Source: Paraescarpia echinospica
Taxonomy: Eukaryota; Annelida; Polychaeta; Sabellida; Siboglinidae
Direction of reading: 5' to 3'
NCBI GenBank assembly: GCA_020002185.1
Contig: JAHLWY010000210.1
Location: 1 to 64,000 of the forward strand
Length of the DNA stretch: 64,000 bases
Under the pieces are notes generated by a model. It worked only from the letters and a program-made list of their open reading frames with translations, ran no database searches and was not told the DNA's origin. A program made the translations under genes and the position numbers. Positions 36,936-48,669 of this stretch are shown one piece after another. Position 1 is the stretch's first letter; every line of letters starts with the position of its first letter.

Positions 36936-37234
36936 GGCGGATCTAGGGGGACCTGGAGGCACGTGCCCCCCAGACTTTTGTAATTTTGCATGCCCGTAGA
37001 CCTTTCTGATTTTGAATGGACCCACGTGACCGTGCCCTCCCTAGACCGTTTATTCAAATGTGCCCCCGTTCAGGTTACAAAGAGGTGAAATTACCCCGAC
37101 GCGGCGGAATTTTTCTTCTCAACCCCCCTCCCCCCGTCTTCGGTGGTCACCAGTCGAGCCAAGCCAGCGGAGAAGGTGAAGTTGGATGTTTTTGTGCCCT
37201 CCCACATAGACTCGCTTTCTGGATCCACCCCGCC
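36936..37234 (+). mobile_element. MITE (GGCGGATC / GGATCC ends), 299 bp
   Basis: Starts GGCGGATCTAGGGGG and ends CTGGATCCACCCCGCC, an imperfect terminal inverted repeat. Contains GTGCCCCCCAGAC, CCCGTAGACCTTT and CCCCCTCCCCCCGTCTTC blocks shared with the other family members. Confidence 0.7.
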
Positions 37235-37239
37235 CGCTC

Positions 37240-37865
37240 CAGTGATGACAACTTTGTTTTTATCAAAATGTTTGGAGTGTACATAAAATACACAATACAA
37301 TATTGCAAATAAAATACATTAGGTAACATTATGTGTACCCATATTAGCTGAATAATATCATAGTAATAGTAGAGAAACAAACCAAACAGTCATCGATTGG
37401 TAAATTATGATTATTAGTAGTTTTAGATAATCGTTTCGTCTCAATTAATGTGCTTAAGTGTAGTAACACTGGCACACACAACAGCTACACATATCACTAC
37501 AGCTTCTGTCACAGTTATTGCTATGATGGTTACAGCCTAATTCATGTGTTAACTGGTACATTATTTTATGTTGGGTATCTGAATATAGCCACTGTGGCTT
37601 CTGATATTTAAACCGTAGTTTCCACCCCTTGAAACGTAACTGACATATTATTGCATGCATTATTTATATGCATATGATTTATAGTTATCATCAAACTTCA
37701 ACGTCTGACATCACTTTTCAAACAGCACACATCATTCAAGGTGCGTTTTTGTACAACTGATAATATCATGACTAGTGTGACACCTGGTACTCTTGCTGCG
37801 TAACCTAAACCTAGAGAAGAGAAGGCAAGCAACGAAGGGGCAGGTTTCACAAAACAATCGTTGTG
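37240..37865. other. AT-rich stretch, no gene seen
   Basis: No coding signal recognised. Confidence 0.4.
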
Positions 37866-37869
37866 TAGC

Positions 37870-38110
37870 AGGAGGCCCAAAACCTGGGGACCCAAAACTT
37901 CCAATTACACTCTGAGGTTCGCAAGAAACCACTGGCGGCCGAACCAAATTCATACTGGGTGGGCGGAGCCGGAGATTCAGCACGACTCCGCTGTCGTCGG
38001 ATGTTGACATCGGAAGACGGAGAGTGGTGTTGCTGGAAATCTTTCGCGTCGACGTTCATAATTTCTGAACGCTCTGGGGGTGCACGTAACGGGGACACAT
38101 TCCACAGCAC
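37870..38110 (-). mobile_element. MITE family member, inverted
   Basis: On the minus strand it shares GTGCTGAA-CTCCGGCTC-GCCCACCCAGTA-type blocks and TTGGTTCGGCC with 53620-53680. Ends are worn. Confidence 0.6.
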
Positions 38111-38114
38111 GCCA

Positions 38115-38590
38115 CTCGATCTATTGAAATTAATCAAGTGTAAAATAATGATGCCATCTCCAGCACTGTTTGACACCATATTTGTCGTCAACAACAGTCA
38201 CTATTCCTGAGACGGCAGGACGGAAGTAGAACTAATCCACTTGTGACACACCACTTGCTACAATCGTCCAGTGGAAGCTGCAAGGACGGAGGTACCTCTC
38301 GCTGTCGGGGTGTAACCATACACGTGCGAGTCGGCTAGACTGTCGTTAAGATAGGTATTCTGCGCGAAATTGTATCAAGAGAGATTTTGATAATACTCAA
38401 AATGCATGATTCCTAAACAAATATGTAAATCGTTTTCGTGGCAATTCATATTCAGGGTGTTCCACGTAAACAATTCTTCGTTATTTTCTGTGTCTTTTAA
38501 CGGAACATGTCGGATGTAGTTTTGGTTCTATAGTTATTAATGAAAGATATTGTAATGGTAGTTGCTGAATATATATATATATATATATAT
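38115..38590. other. Non-coding stretch, no gene seen
   Basis: Ends in a (TA)n tract at 38570-38590. Confidence 0.4.
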
Positions 38591-38592
38591 AA

Positions 38593-38634
38593 AGTGTAGA
38601 AAACAACGCATAATGACGAATAATGCCATATATG

Positions 38635-38666
<32 letters not shown>

Positions 38667-38804
38667 TAGGCATTATTCGTCTTCATGCGTCGTTTTCTAC
38701 ACTATATATACATATATATATATATATAGTGTAGAAAACGACACATAATGACGAATAATGCCTATATATATATATATATATAGACATTATTCGTCATTAT
38801 GTGT
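38593..38804. repeat. Four alternating inverted copies of a 35-bp unit in TA repeats
   Basis: The unit AGTGTAGAAAACGACGCATA... occurs as + (38593-38627), - (38669-38703), + (38728-38762) and a partial - (38783-38804), separated by (TA)n. Any adjacent pair can form a long hairpin. Confidence 0.9.
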
Positions 38805-39287
38805 ATATATATATATCTGGTCAATTCCCACGAAACCTGGACACATTGTCGATTTAGCGACTTTCATATATCGTTTTTATGTTTTAATATGATATAGTAA
38901 ACAAATTAGAGTTTTGAAAATAAAACATGAGACACCTAAATATATGGTTATTCTTGCTAGAGAGAGGGGTTTGAAGTTACATGTCCGATTCGTGTGATAC
39001 CACGCCAGATACATACACCGTCCGTCTTGCAACATCTCGAGTTGCAAAAATATTATATTACATATTTGTCTGGCTTTCTGTACACAGAATACATAAACCG
39101 TCATGTGTAATGTAAATTCATCACCTGTCAACGCACGGTTTAATAGTTGTCTTGTTACTTAAGTTGATCATATTTGTTTGCACTCCTTCCACGTCATACA
39201 TCACACCATGTCAAATGTTGTAAGTTTACTTATGTTGTGCGTAGAAAATAATGTTATTTATGACGAAATAAAAAATGAAATGTCGAA

Positions 39288-39480
39288 TTTTGCATCCGCT
39301 CTTGCACCTTCATTATTCTGACTATAAAATTCAAATAGGCTATTCAAATAGTACATAGTTCAGCGCAAAAGAACGTTAGATTTGACGAGCCATTGTATAG
39401 AGACAGCACTTTTAAAAGATTGTAGCGATATGACATCTAGTAAGCATATATCGTTAGATTATACCTACTTTCACCTTAAG
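39288..39480 (+). repeat. About 190-bp direct repeat, copy 1
   Basis: Contains AGTTCAGCGCAAAAGAAC and GACGAGCCATTGTAT; matches 41373-41557. Confidence 0.85.
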
Positions 39481-39605
39481 AGCTTCACAATCCAGGTGCT
39501 AGTAAGACGTAATGTACTGAGTTAAACGAAGTAACGACTGCCATATCTTAGACATACATATATCCATGTATAATTAGATCAATTATCCTTATTCTTGTAA
39601 CTTAC

Positions 39606-39724
39606 AGAGATGAAAATTTTCTCAAATTGTCTGGCACCAGATGCCGCGTTTCGGTGGAGTATATCGCTGTTTGTGTTGTGGTCTCGCATGCCTGCTTTGC
39701 CTGCATAAGCAGTGCTGCCGCAAC
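39606..39724 (-). CDS. Candidate exon of an unknown minus-strand gene
   Basis: Minus-strand acceptor TGTTTTAG and strong donor GTAAGT bracket 119 nt that are open in two frames (one reads VAAALLMQAKQACETTTQT). Protein not recognised. Phase does not connect directly to the exon at 40679, so another exon would be needed between. Confidence 0.3.
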
Positions 39725-40000
39725 CTAAAACATGTGACATGTGTCAGCAATACAATCAATTCATAAATAAATACCCCTGTCTATGAGCAATGCATCAAAA
39801 CCGAAAGGTTATTAAAAAAGAAAGGAAGGTATAGAACAAATAAAGCACAATGAATTATGTTTTAACAAAACATTTCGTCGTTGAAATATCTGGTCGGCGC
39901 AGAAGTCATATGCGCACGAGCGGAAATAGGTAACCGAATGTTTCAGTACTTAGACGAAACATTTGGTCGCTGAAATATATGTATTATATAATAAATATAT

Positions 40001-40166
40001 AATTTCCATGGCATTCGGAACTTAGTCGTGCAACGTCAACAGCCAACGACCAAATATTTCCGTAGGCTGGCCAGGAAATTTTCAGGTGACTTAATATGAC
40101 ACATATAGGGCGCCGCGCAAGTGAAAATCTACCATATATTTCAAGACCAAATGTTTCACTATAACG
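40001..40166 (+). repeat. About 170-bp dispersed repeat, copy 1
   Basis: Matches 49507-49688; shared blocks include CATTCGGAACTTA, CCATATATTTCAAGAC and AAATGTTTC. Confidence 0.75.
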
Positions 40167-40678
40167 TATCTCGATAAAACAGTTTGGTATCTGACCCCAG
40201 GACATGCAGAGAGCAGGGCCGCATAGTCGCACGAGAGGATGTGCACAGTTCGTAGCCCCCTCAATGCTGCACAATGTCGCACATATTTGCCAGGAATGCA
40301 GCCTGACCTAAAAAGAAATAAAATATCATTTGTAGAGATACGTAGCACTTAGTTTGATATATAAACATAACTGCGACTAATTCCTACAATGTATGCGTAA
40401 CAGCAATTTGACAACACAACTTTTGTTGTAACGAAAGATAATTATTTCTGTGTTAGATCTTGAGGCTGCTGCCTGCACTCCTTCTTATAACTATAGAGGG
40501 AACTATAGATGCTAGACGGTGACAGCCTGGTTTGAAATTGTAGGCCCGAAACAAGTGCGCTGCAGGAAGGAAGTTGAGAATCTTAGTCTGAGGGCAGAGT
40601 GGATGTATATCATGCTCTCTGATCAAAACAACATGTTATAATAACTAACTGTATTATATATTATCATAGCTAACTTAC

Positions 40679-40734
40679 TTTGGTTCTTTGATTGTCAACA
40701 TATCATGGAGGTCGCTGACCACAATGTTCCTCAC
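40679..40734 (-). CDS. Candidate exon of an unknown minus-strand gene
   Basis: Acceptor GTTTACAG and donor GTAAGT on the minus strand; 56 nt reading VRNIVVSDLHDMLTIKEPK. Phase 0 at its start fits the exon at 41143-41246. No family recognised. Confidence 0.4.
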
Positions 40735-41142
40735 CTGTAAACACATAAAAATTGAATTTATCATTCTAATTTTCAAAGTATTGCTTTAATGTTGAAAAAA
40801 ATGACAGCAATTTTTTTTATTTTGGCTCATTCTTTTAAATATCTTGTAATTTATATCCCTGCAGATTAACGTTAATATGTGAGCGCTACTTATTATAGAG
40901 TGACATTTATAGACGTATATTATAATACCCGTACTTCTACGTTTGAATATGCAAATGAGGCATATGCAAATGAGTTATGGAGGATAAAATGCATAATTTG
41001 CATGACAGATATCCATTGTAAAATTGCTGAAAATGTCATCAAAATCCATCACTTATTAGCAATAGCCAAGTTATGGAGTGTTTAGCTGAGTTTAGCTGAG
41101 TTTGCCATTTCAGAGGTGCCATCTTGCCTCAAGTGTCGCTAC

Positions 41143-41246
41143 CTTGTCAGCAAACTGTCTCTTGGTGCATGCTGTAACGAGAGTGTAGGCCTCTTGTACA
41201 TCGTCAGGATTACACTCGAACAAGTCATCGTCCATCAAAATGGAAT
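41143..41246 (-). CDS. Candidate exon of an unknown minus-strand gene
   Basis: Minus acceptor TTTTTTTAAG, donor GTAGCG; 104 nt reading SILMDDDLFECNPDDVQEAY and TLVTACTKRQFADK. Open, acidic and helical-looking, it splices in frame to 40679-40734. No family recognised. Confidence 0.4.
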
Positions 41247-41372
41247 CTTAAAAAAATCGTGGGATTTGTACGTATAAAAGAATAGGAATATAAGTGACAA
41301 TATCGACAACAAACAGCCTTTAAGATATCATTTGTAATTTGAAGTTAGTGATGTGTCAGTGAAATGCAGATT

Positions 41373-41557
41373 TTTGCATCCGCTCGTGCACGTTCTGACT
41401 ATGAAATTCAAATAGGCTATTCAATTAGTACAGAGTTCAGCGCAAAAGAACATTACATTTGACGAGCCATTGTATTGAGACAGCACTTTTAAAATATTGC
41501 AGTAGTATGACGTCTAGTAAGCATATATCGTTAGATTACACCTACTTTCACCTTAAA
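41373..41557 (+). repeat. About 190-bp direct repeat, copy 2
   Basis: Partner of 39288-39480, about 90 percent identical by eye. The pair brackets the candidate minus-strand exons. Confidence 0.85.
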
Positions 41558-41919
41558 GCCTTTAAGAAATATTTGCATACTGTATTAGATAATTCACTAC
41601 ACAAGCATGGCTCAAAATTGCACCTGTCTGTTAGCCCGGGACATGTGAGTTGGCCACCAAACAACTTAAATTAATGATACTGGTTGTCCGAAAAAATTTT
41701 TTTTTTATTTTAATTGCCTGGCAGACAAGCAGATTATTTGACATATTTTGAGCCCTGACAAGTGTAGACTTATTTAAGAAGAATGCTGGATAGTATTTAG
41801 TTATCTGTCACAAATATACTACAAAATATACTACAAAAATCGGTGCCTACAGAATAACCATGTTCATGCCTATGCACATGCCAAGGCCATTGGCTATTGC
41901 AGCTATGACTATGTCTATA

Positions 41920-42145
41920 CAGGGCGCAGTGGCTCAGGGATAGAGTTTCGGACTCTCAACCAAAAGAACCCGGGTTCGAATCCTGGGCTGCCGTGTCGAT
42001 CAGTTCACTCAGATGTATGAATGAATACCTGGCTATGGACAGTGGTGGATATTTGTGTACGATTAGTCTTCGCGCATCAATTGCAGCGTGGCTGGATGCT
42101 TCCCATAGAAGTTGAGATGGTGTTCGATTGAACTGTTTTACGAGG
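41920..42145 (+). mobile_element. SINE (L2-tail family) with an intact B box
   Basis: The head GGGCGCAGTGGCTCAGGGAT and perfect B box GGTTCGAATCC (41973-41983) make this the best tRNA-like head in the window. The body matches 5442-5760; the 3' tail is missing. Confidence 0.85.
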
Positions 42146-42149
42146 CTAT

Positions 42150-42860
42150 ATTTGGCGGAGATAGATCGTAGAAATTGGTGGTGCAGAAAAGTTGATAAAC
42201 AAGTGGAATTACTTACAGGTTCTTACAGGTCCTCTTCTGGCTTCTAGGCTGTGATGCCTCTTATGCCAGCTCTGATGTTTGTCGTCAAACTATATGGTGC
42301 GCATGCGTCTGACGAGTTGTTCCATAATAGGGGTGGGGCTGATTGATAAGTATTATTCTTGCCTTAATATCATTCATAAAGTTGCAATAAACATATATTG
42401 AGTGGCAGTTGTGCTTAAAGTTATTTAGTTATAGTATTTTAGAATACCTTAGTATGGTGAGTGATAATAGGGTAACTCACTTAGGCTTCGATAATTTGTA
42501 AACAAGATTTAACAAACCTGATTATGTGGTAGAATATATAGGAGATAAAGTAACAACCACCAAACTACTTACATAAGATAATATCTGTGTAAGCCAGTAC
42601 TTGCTAGATATTTTGATTAGGTAGCATTGTTAAAATTAAGCAAGGGCGATAATCGGGCGGCGTAACCTAAATAAATAAAGCAGCCTAACGTAACGTCATT
42701 GATTGTATTTAAATTAGGTCACTACCGGTAATGTTAGCGTTCGTATCAGGATAAATAGTTGGCTGTGTAATTGAAATTTGTAACCTAAAGTGTGCTGTAG
42801 TACACAGGAAACAGTCTTTATAAAGACTAAGTTAGTTAAGTTATTAAATAAATTCTGATC
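42150..42860. other. Stretch before the CR1 ORF1, probably partly CR1 5' UTR
   Basis: No open frame. The boundary of the CR1 element could not be set without another full-length copy. Confidence 0.35.
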
Positions 42861-42865
42861 GGGAT

Positions 42866-44067
42866 ATGGCGCCTTGCAAGCGGCAAGTCAAGGCAAAGCG
42901 ACACTTGGTGTGCGATCACTGCCACAGCTGGGTAGATTTTGCATTGTCCGGCTGATGGAAGTCATGGGCAGAAACCATGGAGGATGGATTCACCTTTCAG
43001 TGCATTGGGTGTTGGAAGGTGGAATATCTGCAGAAGGAGATAGTTAGGTTGACAGATATTGTGAAGGGAATGGAGATGGGAATTAGCAAGGAGGCAGGTC
43101 GAATGGAGAGAGACGACAGGGAGAGAGGTGAGAATACTGCAAGACTGAAGGAGAATAGCAGCGGCAAGAAAACTGAGGAAAGGAAATTGAGAGGAGGGAA
43201 GGTGACTGGAGGGGAAGAAATTGGAAAATCGACAACAGAAAACGTGACAAGCGTGAAGGTGACAGGGAAGAAAGTGACCGTAGAGAAGGAGGGAGGGAAG
43301 ATGGGAAGGGAGAGGAGAGAGGAAAACGAGATGGGACGAACGAAGAAGGGATGAAAGGAAGTGAGAGCAAATGTGATAGAAGAGAAGTCGATAAAAGGGA
43401 AGGTAACAAGAGAAAAAGTGACAGGAAAGAATGGATCGGAAGAGAGTGTGACAGGAGAGAAGACGACAGGGGGGAAAGACAACAACCAGACAGATGCAAA
43501 CCGAAGAAGGAGCTATTGAAGCAGTGATTGAGGGGGCAATGAGGAAAGAGAGTGTTTATGGGCGACTCCATTATGAGAAAGACGGACAAGGCACTGAGCG
43601 AGGGGAAGGACATCGTTGTTTATTTACCGGGGGCTAGGATTGAACATGTAACTGACAGGGTAGAGAAGGTATTGGGACATGGCAAGGGGGGGTCTATACT
43701 GGTACATGTAGGAACAAATAATGCTGACAGGGAGGGAACAACTGCGATAATACAGAAGTATAGACAGTTAGTGAGGAAGGTAAAGAAGACGAGAGTTGAA
43801 CAGGTTATTCTGTCAGGAATTTTGCCAGTAATGGGAGGAAGGGGGGCAACGTATAGAAACTGTAAGAGGATGGCGATCAACGCACTAGTTGAGCAGATGT
43901 GTGAGGAAGAGGGGGTGGGATTCACAGATTTATGGGGATACTTTGTTGGGAGGGAAGATATGTACATGAGAGATGGCCTCCATCTTATTGGAAAGGGGGC
44001 AGCAGTTTTCTCAGAGAACCTGCTGCGATCTGTTGACAGTGGGACAGGTTGTATCTATTTAAACTAG
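42866..44067 (+). pseudogene. CR1 ORF1: PHD-like finger and SGNH esterase
   Basis: ATG at 42866 opens with CDHCHSWVDF and continues FQCIGCWKVEYLQKE, a PHD-like zinc finger. An in-frame TGA at 42953-42955 is codon 30. A Lys/Glu-rich linker follows, with a frameshift after about 43350. The second half (43552-44067) is a clean SGNH/GDSL hydrolase: FMGDSIMRK (Ser block), HVGTNNADR (Asn block) and RDGLHL (Asp-His block). An esterase domain in ORF1 is known for CR1-clade LINEs. Confidence 0.85.
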
Positions 44068-44162
44068 ATTCGCAGGGGGGACTCACAGAAAAGCCTGAAA
44101 ATGGAGGCATAGATAAAGACAGCACAAATAAAACAGCAAATAACAGTCTGGAAAACTCTTCT

Positions 44163-44767
44163 GAAGCTGGATATAAAAGTGTCTGTTTAAATGCAAGGAG
44201 TATAATAAACAAAAGAAATGAACTAAACATTATGGTAGAAGATATTGACCCTCATATAATAGGTATAACCGAATCCTGGACCACCACCGATATATCAGAT
44301 GCCGAATTGGGACTGACAGGATATGTAATGTTTAGAAAAGATAGAATAGGAAGAAAGGGAGGTGGAATTATTTTATATATTAAAGAATCTATTCAGACTT
44401 ATGAAATAAAATTAGAAAGAGAAGCAGATTGCAAAGAAGCTGTTTGGTGTAACATAGTTACAGGAAACTCAACGTTAACGGTTGGGTTAGTTTATCGAAG
44501 TCCAAACATAAGCATAGAGGAGAATGAAAAAATACAAAACGTTATAAGGGAAGTAAGCAAACGGGACTGTATTATTATGGGGGATTTTAACCACGGGCAT
44601 ATACAATGGAAATCTCTACAGAGTATGGGGAGTGAGGACCACAAGTTTTTAGTTTTAGTTCAAGATACATTCCTTTCTCAACATGTGCTAGAACCAACCA
44701 GGGGTGAGAATGTGTTAGACATAGTTTTGTCCTCACAGAATGAATTAGTTGACAATGTCAAGATATG
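44163..44767 (+). pseudogene. CR1 ORF2 endonuclease domain
   Basis: APE-type endonuclease blocks in order: SVCLNARSIINKRNEL, GITESWTTTDI, RIGRKGGGIILYIKES, VGLVYRSPN, IIMGDFNHGHIQWK and LDIVLSSQ. It nicks target DNA to prime reverse transcription. The C-terminal SDH block is lost to the deletion at about 44767. Confidence 0.9.
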
Positions 44768-45990
44768 TGAGTTTAACATCAGTGATTTGTAAATTATTAG
44801 AAAGACTAATTAAAGATCACATGGTGGATTTTCTTGTTAAACAAAACTTGATAAACCCATCTCAACATGGTTTTTTTAAAGCGAGGTCATGCTTAACAAA
44901 TATGTTATGTTTTTGGAAGACATCACTAAGTGGGTAGATGAGGGATCACCAGTAGATATCGTCTACTTAGATTTTCAAAAAGCTTTCGACAAAGTACCAC
45001 ATCAAAGATTACTGCTTAAACTAAAGGCCAATGGCATAGGAAATGGTATAATAAACTGGATAGAACAATGGCTGATTGACAGAAGACAACGTGTAGTAGT
45101 TGATGGGGAGGCTTCAAACTGGAAATCGGTATTGAGTGGGGTACCACAGGGATCAGTATTAGGACCTATATTATTCTTAATATATATCAACGATTTGGAT
45201 GATGAAATAACAAGCAAGGTGTTGAAATTTGCGGATGATACAAAAGTGTTTAGAAGGATTAAAAGTGATGGAGATAGACAGCATTTACAAGATGATCTTG
45301 ACATGTTGATCAAATGGTCTGAAAAGTGGCAAATGCTGTTCAATTTTGGGAAATGTAAATGCCTCCACACAGGACATGGGAACGAAGAGGTAGAATATAC
45401 AATGGGGGGTACTGTACTACTGTAAAAGAAAAGGACTTAGGGTTAACCATTAGTGCTGATATGAAGGTTTCAGAGCAGTGCGGAATTGCAGCTTCAAAGG
45501 GAAATCAAATCCTTGGATTAATTAGGCGAAACATAACGTATAAGGAAAAATAGCTAATAATACCGCTGTACAAAACAATAGTTAGGCCTCATTTAGAATA
45601 TTGTATTCAAGCGTGGAGGCCATATCGCAGGAAGGACATAGATATGTTAGAAAGAGTGCAGAGGAGAGCAACTAAAATGATACCAAAACTGAGGGATCAT
45701 AGTTACGAAATACGCCTAAAAAAATGCGGTTTAACAACACCAGAGACCAGGAGATTGAGAGGAGATCAGATAGAAGTGTTTAAAATATTGAAGGGTTATG
45801 AAAATATTGATAGAAATATTGTTTTCTCAGTTAAGAAAGATAGAAGGACTAGAGGACATGAAGTTACATTAGCAAAGGAGCAGAGTAGATTAGATATAAG
45901 AAAGTTTTCATTTTCACAAAGGACTGTAAATGAATGGAATAGATTACCTGCTGATTGTGTGGGTGCTAGTAGCGTGAATGTTTAAAAATA
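44768..45990 (+). pseudogene. CR1 ORF2 reverse transcriptase
   Basis: Starts inside the RT domain (SVICKLLERLIKDHM), with YLDFQKAFDKVPHQ, SGVPQGSVLGPILFLIYIND and KFADDTKVF (catalytic FADD), the thumb after 45430, and the C-terminal SFSQRTVNEWNRLPADCV. It is in a different frame from the endonuclease, and further frameshifts lie near 45420 and 45550. Confidence 0.9.
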
Positions 45991-46127
45991 AAATCGACAC
46001 ATACCTCAGACGGGCGGGATACACATAGATAAAAGGGTCGGACTCTCGATAAGCCAAAGGGCTTCCTTGTCCACCTGCCACCTAGAGTTAATTCTCTGGG
46101 TGGCAATCTTGTTAAATCTTGTTAAAC

Positions 46128-46206
46128 TGCCAGGGGAGTAAAGTGTAAAGCGCCTTGAGCAGTCCTGAGGACTGGACACTGCGCTTTATAAGAACTTGCC
46201 TTTAGT
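46128..46206 (+). mobile_element. SINE tail fused to the CR1 3' end
   Basis: TGCCAGGGGAGTAAAGTG, then AAAGCGCCTTGAGCAGTCC and GCGCTTTATAAGAACTTGCC follow directly after the CR1 tail with no spacer. Confidence 0.75.
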
Positions 46207-46209
46207 TTT

Positions 46210-46530
46210 ATGTCGTGTATGCTAAACTTTATAGACTTAGACCTTAATTGCATAATTTATGTATAACCATTGGCATCAGCATGTACCCTACACACTATAC
46301 ATTATAAGGTAATAAATTATAGGTCGAGTCTAGGGAAAAGCAAAAATATTGTTGTTGATAACGTAACCTTAACTTAACCCGCAACCCTGAAACTAACCCT
46401 AACTGTAACCCCATCCCTAGCATGTAGCATTATTGTATTGGGAAATATTAATAATTTTTTGAAAAAGTAAATAATCTCGAGTCAGCAGGTTTATCATTGG
46501 ATTTATCTGGTCGTCTAGACATTCCGTAAA
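46210..46530. other. Non-coding stretch
   Basis: Includes a short telomere-like CTAACCCTAACTGTAACCCC at about 46391-46415; otherwise nothing recognised. Confidence 0.4.
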
Positions 46531-46534
46531 TTAT

Positions 46535-46930
46535 AAAGCATATTATAAGCATAGCCACGCCCATGCCATAGACATAGTAGGCATATATTCATCGCCATAC
46601 CATAGGCATACGCCATAACTATGGCAGAGGCATTGTCATTGGCATGGCCAGGCATAGGCATAGGGTGATAGCCATGGCATAGGCATAGGCCATAGGCATA
46701 GCCCATTCGACAAAGTCATCATAGACAGAAGACATAGTCATAGGTCACAGACATAGCCATGCCCATGGGCATGGCATAGGGACATAGCTATGACATAGGC
46801 ATAGCCATAGGCTTAGCATAGCCATAGTCTCGTAGGCATAGGCCATAGGCATAGCTGTAGCCATGACGTCATAGGCATAGCCATGGCATAGGTTATAACC
46901 ATTGCGGGCATTGGGCATAACAGGCAGTCT
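46535..46930 (+). repeat. Degenerate GGCATA/GCCATA minisatellite
   Basis: Dozens of GGCATAGCCATA-type hexamers, irregular in order, over nearly 400 bp. Confidence 0.9.
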
Positions 46931-47007
46931 TAGACTTAGTATTAGATTAAGACTAGTGTCAAACTCAGCCTAAGCCTAAGGCTAAACCCAAACAAAGGGG
47001 AAGAAGT

Positions 47008-48659
47008 CAGCGTTCGAAATAGCACTTGTCCGTTTGTCCGGGACAAGTGATTTTTGGCCCGGACAAGTAAAATGACTCAACATGGTTATCCGGTGGACAA
47101 GCGAAAATTTACAGTAAATGGTGACGCGTGCAACATTGCAAACTTTTTATTTGAGGAAATTCAAACGTAAACGAAGTTCGCTAGCAATCGCGCACGTTGC
47201 AATCTTGTTAGACGTCTCCGGTGTCTTGTTGTTCCGCCGCCAGTGTGTTGTACTTCAGCGTTCGACCAAGTTTAGTGCCTGCGTTAACAGGGTCATCCGC
47301 TGAGCGCACTGACCTAGCTCTGTCACACGCGTAGGACAGACTCCGCATCAGCCATCGTTGATCGAGGCTGTATTTCATACAATCGTAAATCGTTCAGTTT
47401 TGCCGACGTACAACTTGCTTCCACCCACGGATCACACTTGACGAACTTTGGAAATAATAGACTTTGTATCGCTACCTGTTATTTGAATAATTATATAGTT
47501 TTAACCATTATTACGCCTAACCCACGCGGACTCGGCAGTCTTCCAAGACCAAGTCATCGAACGTCATGGACATTAGCCAATCCAGTCGCAAATCGATAAA
47601 AATGTTCACAACTTGTAACTGGATCTCCGGTAAATCTATGGTGATGGTTGATAAACGGAATATTAATGAAATTTCAGAAGTGTTGTGTCTATGTAACATT
47701 TATTCTAACCACAAATTGCGAGTTTTCGAAGCAACATCTTATGCAAGACGCGCGGCCGGGGTGCCAACCGCCGTTGACATGTCGGCTTCCACCAACTACG
47801 CCTACGGCGGTCTGCGCGCGGCAGCGACGTTACGACGTAACTAAATCTACAAATTATATTCCGCCTAGTAGATGTGATTCGGGCACCGTTAACACTGTTT
47901 ATACATCATTGAAATGGTAATATAAAATTTAGTAAAAATATGCGTTTGTTTGCTGGTGATCAGTTGAATATTATCTTCGTTTGTAAAATACAGAACTTTG
48001 TTAATAAAAATTATATTGAAGTTCCTAGAGATTGAACAAAATAATATCAGATTATATAGTTTATTATGATTTTTGTGACATTTCCTGGCTTTGCATTGGT
48101 AGTGTTCCTGATGGTTGAGTGGCATCTTCAATGACAAACTGATGCCAACATTTTACAGCAGTGTTATATGTTTTATATATATATATATATATATCATATT
48201 AAACAAAAACAGTTTTTGCAAAATTATAACAAATAGCAAGGAAAACAATCATCGTAATAATTATTTGTTATTAATAAAAGCTTTCATATCAGCATCACTA
48301 AAATATTGGTATACATCATGTAACGTGTCTACTTTTAATATTCGTGATGAATATATATATATATAGTAATGATAATGGACCGAAAAAAATAGTTGCACAT
48401 ATAATTTTGCAATTTTAAAATTTGCAGATTAAATCAAATTGTGTCTTTGATCACAAGTCACTCAGATGTACATGCAACGACACAGCAGGAACATTGTGCT
48501 TGGTGTCATAAAAATAAGACAGACTGTTTTATGGTGTTTTCCGAAGCTTCGAATCCCCTTGACAACCACTCGGACAAGTTGAAATTTTGGCGGACAAGTA
48601 GATTTTAAAACTTACTTGTCCGGCGGACAAGTCAATATTCCGACTTATTTCTAACGCTG
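47008..48659. mobile_element. 1652-bp hAT-like element with 5-bp target duplication
   Basis: The ends are CAGCGTTCGAAATA and, inverted, CAGCGTTAGAAATA, flanked by GAAGT at 47003-47007 and 48660-48664. Both subterminal regions have several ACTTGTCCG/CGGACAAGT motifs. A GC-rich open frame at 47566-47844 has no recognised domain. Non-autonomous. Confidence 0.82.
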
Positions 48660-48669
48660 GAAGTGTTGC

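Larger units (their letters stand above)
42866..46127 (+). mobile_element. Nearly full-length CR1 LINE
   Basis: Order: ORF1 with PHD-like finger and SGNH esterase, ORF2 with APE-type endonuclease and reverse transcriptase, then a 3' UTR ending in tandem ATCTTGTTAA units. A deletion near 44767 removes the segment between endonuclease and reverse transcriptase. Stops and frameshifts make it inactive. A truncated sister copy sits at 14019-14506. Confidence 0.92.

Noticed and set aside
41973..41983. Functional tRNA gene at the perfect B box
   Set aside because: No cloverleaf can be closed and the downstream body is the SINE family.
42997..43613. Minus-strand frames opposite CR1 ORF1
   Set aside because: Ser/Pro/Phe-rich antisense of the Lys/Glu-rich linker.
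46391..46415. Interstitial telomere repeat
   Set aside because: Only about three imperfect CTAACC-like units.
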